Positions 61,752-64,000 of a stretch of DNA of 64,000 nucleotides are shown here, in pieces. The notes under the pieces were generated by a model. The model was not told where the DNA came from. It was given only the letters and a program-made list of their open reading frames with translations, and searched no databases. Origin of the DNA: Flavobacteriaceae bacterium PS02338 (GTDB taxonomy: Bacteria; Bacteroidota; Bacteroidia; Sphingobacteriales; Sphingobacteriaceae); contig JASCOD010000005.1 in NCBI GenBank assembly GCA_029959615.1, positions 1-64,000 of the forward strand. The letters are read 5' to 3'. Both the position numbers and the translations under genes were made by a program. Numbering within the stretch: position 1 is the stretch's first letter; each line of letters starts with the position of its first letter.

Positions 61752-64000
61752 ATGAGGATTAGCCTATCACATTTTTTCCTTTTTTTAACGCTCGTTTTTG
61801 GTGGTTTATCAAATACAAAAGCTAACGATATTCCTCGTATTGGCGTGCCTTATGTACAAAATTTCCATAAATCATTATATGCTGCCGGCAATCAAAATTG
61901 GTCAATAGCAAAAAATCAAAAAGGTGTAATGTATTTTGGCAACTCTGCGGGTTTATTGAGTTACAATGGCAAATATTGGGAAAAACACGAAATGCCCAAC
62001 AAACAAATTGTACGTTCTGTGGTAATTGCTGAAGATGGGCTGATTTATACCGGAGGTTTTGGAGAATTTGGTTACTGGTCTTATCAAGATAAAAGATTAG
62101 TATATACTTCGTTAGTTAAACTATTGCCTAAATCTGTTAAACTAACTGGGGAAGTTTGGAAGATTTATGCCTTAGGTAAAAAGATTTATTTCCAAACTTT
62201 TTCAAATATCTTCATTTACGAAAACAAAAAAATCGATGTTATTAAACCACTTAACAATCTGCTATTTCTACACAAAGTGGATAACAGATTTTTTGCCGAA
62301 GTATTGGACCATGGACTTTTTGAGTTAAAAGGGAATCAGCTAATCAAACTAACCGGAAGCGAAATTTTAGGCAGAACGGGTATTCTCTCCATTCTTCCAT
62401 TTAAAAACAACCAATTGTTAATTGGCACAAGTAAAAATGGACTTTTCACCTTCGACGGCACTAACTTTTCAACGTTTAACAACGAGGCAAACTGGTATCT
62501 AAAGACATTTCAGCTGAATAATGGCGCAAAAGTATTGAGCAAATATTATGCTTTCGGAACCATCTTAAATGGTGTGGTCATCATCGATGAAAACGGAACA
62601 GTTATACAGACCATCAACAAAACAAGCGGCTTACAGAATAACACCGTGTTAAGCCTCTACAACGATAATGAAAATAATCTTTGGGCTGGATTAGACAATG
62701 GCATAGATCGCATTGAGCTTAACTCTCCCTTGTCTTTTTATTTCGACAAAGGTGGTAAATTCGGAACCATATATTCGAGTTTAATTGCTGGCGGCAAAAT
62801 ATATTTAGGAACGAACCAAGGACTGTTTTATGGAAATTGGAGTAATAATGCCGCAAGCAATTTCGATTTTAAGTTGATTCCCAACTCACAAGGACAAGTT
62901 TGGGATCTCTCCAAAATCGATGATCAGATATTTTGCGGGCATAATGAAGGTACGTTCTCCGTTATTGGCGATAGGATTGAGAAATTATCTATTATTAATG
63001 GCGGCTGGACATTAAAGAAGTTACCTTCCAACCCTAATTATTTAATACAGGGAACTTACACCGGACTCGCCGTTTATCAAAAAAATGGTTCAGGAAATTG
63101 GACTTTAAGCCATAGAATAGAAGGTTTCGGAGAACCTTCCAGATACGTAGAGCAAGATCATAAAGGTAATATTTGGGTAAGCCACGCCTATAAGGGGCTC
63201 TATCGTATCTCGTTAAGTGCCGATCTAAAAAAAGCGACAACCATACAGTATTACGACGAAAAAAATGGGTTACCTAGCAGCTTCAACATCAATACTTTTA
63301 ACCTAGAAAATCGAGTGGTATTTTCGTCCGATTCTGGCTTTTATGTTTACGACGACATTAGTAATCGCTTTAGTAAATATCATACTTTGAATAATAAATT
63401 AGGAGGTTTTGATTCTTCCAATAAAATTATCAAAGCGACCAATAATAGATATTGGTTCATTAGTCAAGGCAGAATGAGCCTAGCCAATTTTAGTGAAGTT
63501 GGAAAAATCTCTATCGACTCTAATCGCTTCAGCATCTTGGATGGACGAATGGTACAATACTATGAAAACATTAGTCAAATTAGCAATAATATCTATTTAA
63601 TTAGTGTTGATGATGGTTTTGCGATTTATAACAATGCATTTGTGAGCTCCATTAAATCGCCAATAAAATTACCCCATGTATTAATTGGCAAAATTGAGGA
63701 CATCACAGATAGATATAGTTTGATCACGGAAAATGGTGATAGCGAAAAAGAGATAGAAATCCCATATTCTAGAAATAGCATTAGAATTTCCTTTGCACTA
63801 CCATATTACAGACTATCAAAAATTAAATTTCAATACTTTTTAGAGGAATATTCCAAACAGTGGTCGGAGTGGAATACTGCCAGTCAGAAAGATTTCACCA
63901 ACTTAACCAATGGTTCTTATACATTTAAAGTAAGAGCGAAGATTGATGAACATATCATTAGCGAAACTAGTGGTGTAAAAATCATCATACTTGCACCTTG
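61752..64000 (+). CDS. Large propeller/Y_Y_Y sensor-regulator, incomplete at right edge
   Basis: An open frame from ATG 61752 continues without a stop to the window end (749 codons visible). A signal peptide (about 1-24) is followed by a long two-component-regulator-type propeller region, with repeats such as NWSIAKNQKGVMYFGNSAGL, EDGLIYTGGFGEFGY, LLIGTSKNGLFTFDG and NENNLWAGLDNGIDRIEL. A Y_Y_Y (triple tyrosine) domain begins near residue 675 (IRISFALPYYRLSKIKFQY). Relatives of this layout in Bacteroidota end in a membrane helix plus a LuxR-type HTH or a histidine kinase; which one applies here lies outside the window. Confidence 0.8.
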   Translation, partial: MRISLSHFFLFLTLVFGGLSNTKANDIPRIGVPYVQNFHKSLYAAGNQNWSIAKNQKGVMYFGNSAGLLSYNGKYWEKHEMPNKQIVRSVVIAEDGLIYTGGFGEFGYWSYQDKRLVYTSLVKLLPKSVKLTGEVWKIYALGKKIYFQTFSNIFIYENKKIDVIKPLNNLLFLHKVDNRFFAEVLDHGLFELKGNQLIKLTGSEILGRTGILSILPFKNNQLLIGTSKNGLFTFDGTNFSTFNNEANWYLKTFQLNNGAKVLSKYYAFGTILNGVVIIDENGTVIQTINKTSGLQNNTVLSLYNDNENNLWAGLDNGIDRIELNSPLSFYFDKGGKFGTIYSSLIAGGKIYLGTNQGLFYGNWSNNAASNFDFKLIPNSQGQVWDLSKIDDQIFCGHNEGTFSVIGDRIEKLSIINGGWTLKKLPSNPNYLIQGTYTGLAVYQKNGSGNWTLSHRIEGFGEPSRYVEQDHKGNIWVSHAYKGLYRISLSADLKKATTIQYYDEKNGLPSSFNINTFNLENRVVFSSDSGFYVYDDISNRFSKYHTLNNKLGGFDSSNKIIKATNNRYWFISQGRMSLANFSEVGKISIDSNRFSILDGRMVQYYENISQISNNIYLISVDDGFAIYNNAFVSSIKSPIKLPHVLIGKIEDITDRYSLITENGDSEKEIEIPYSRNSIRISFALPYYRLSKIKFQYFLEEYSKQWSEWNTASQKDFTNLTNGSYTFKVRAKIDEHIISETSGVKIIILAP

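Noticed and set aside
1..64000. CRISPR array or defence island
   Set aside because: No regularly spaced direct repeats, cas genes or restriction system were seen; only two toxin-antitoxin pairs and a Uma2-type nuclease gene.

Overview
The window is AT-rich bacterial chromosome from a member of the Bacteroidota, most likely the Sphingobacteriaceae (Pedobacter-like). The evidence is the TTG/TAnnTTTG type of promoter, SusC/SusD and FecR/ECF-sigma genes, PorD-type and DUF5686 proteins, a Bacteroidota-type omega subunit, many short lipoprotein signals, and intergenic hairpin repeats. The genus is an inference. No rRNA, tRNA, CRISPR array, prophage or insertion sequence was recognised inside the window.

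Layout. Positions 1-1388 hold no recognisable gene, but two tandem leftward promoters fire out of the left edge, possibly into an rRNA operon. At 1389-4904 lies the rightward cluster bamD-rpoZ-coaBC-porD, whose usual next gene recN sits 7.4 kb away at 12308. The gap holds a leftward trio (two LVIVD-type lipoproteins and an outer-membrane barrel), a BlaI/M56-peptidase pair with two clear operators, and a TonB-dependent receptor. From 12308 to 17157 follow recN, a TonB-C protein, a carboxypeptidase-regulatory-like protein with a BlaI-like palindrome upstream, and a radical SAM gene. The leftward block 17170-23430 has rlpA, clpC, a Uma2 nuclease and a Zn/Cd P-type ATPase. Next come an M13 peptidase, a YjbR protein and mnmD.

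At 27022-35302 lies a complete leftward regulated import locus: ECF sigma, FecR anti-sigma, SusC with an STN signalling domain, SusD lipoprotein and a TlpA-like thioredoxin. From 35461 to 42780 are an AI-2E type permease, mazG, dapD and three glycosyltransferases. From 42781 to 55000 the genes are mostly housekeeping (tsaC, CCA-adding enzyme, miaA, pheS, kbl) with two toxin-antitoxin pairs, a luciferase-like oxidoreductase, a TetR regulator and a Rieske-fold lipoprotein that seems to have lost its cluster ligands. The right end has a tandem pair of 819-residue DUF5686 proteins, trhO, a frameshifted four-helix-bundle gene, and a large Y_Y_Y/propeller sensor running off the edge.

Three things cut across the genes. 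First, at least six genes have a -7 box ending exactly four bases before the ATG, which predicts leaderless mRNAs. Second, BlaI/M56 control has well-defined palindromic operators and the M56 protein has a 23-residue tandem repeat domain. Third, intergenic spaces carry families of long hairpins, including two copies of a composite element of about 145 bp in opposite orientation.
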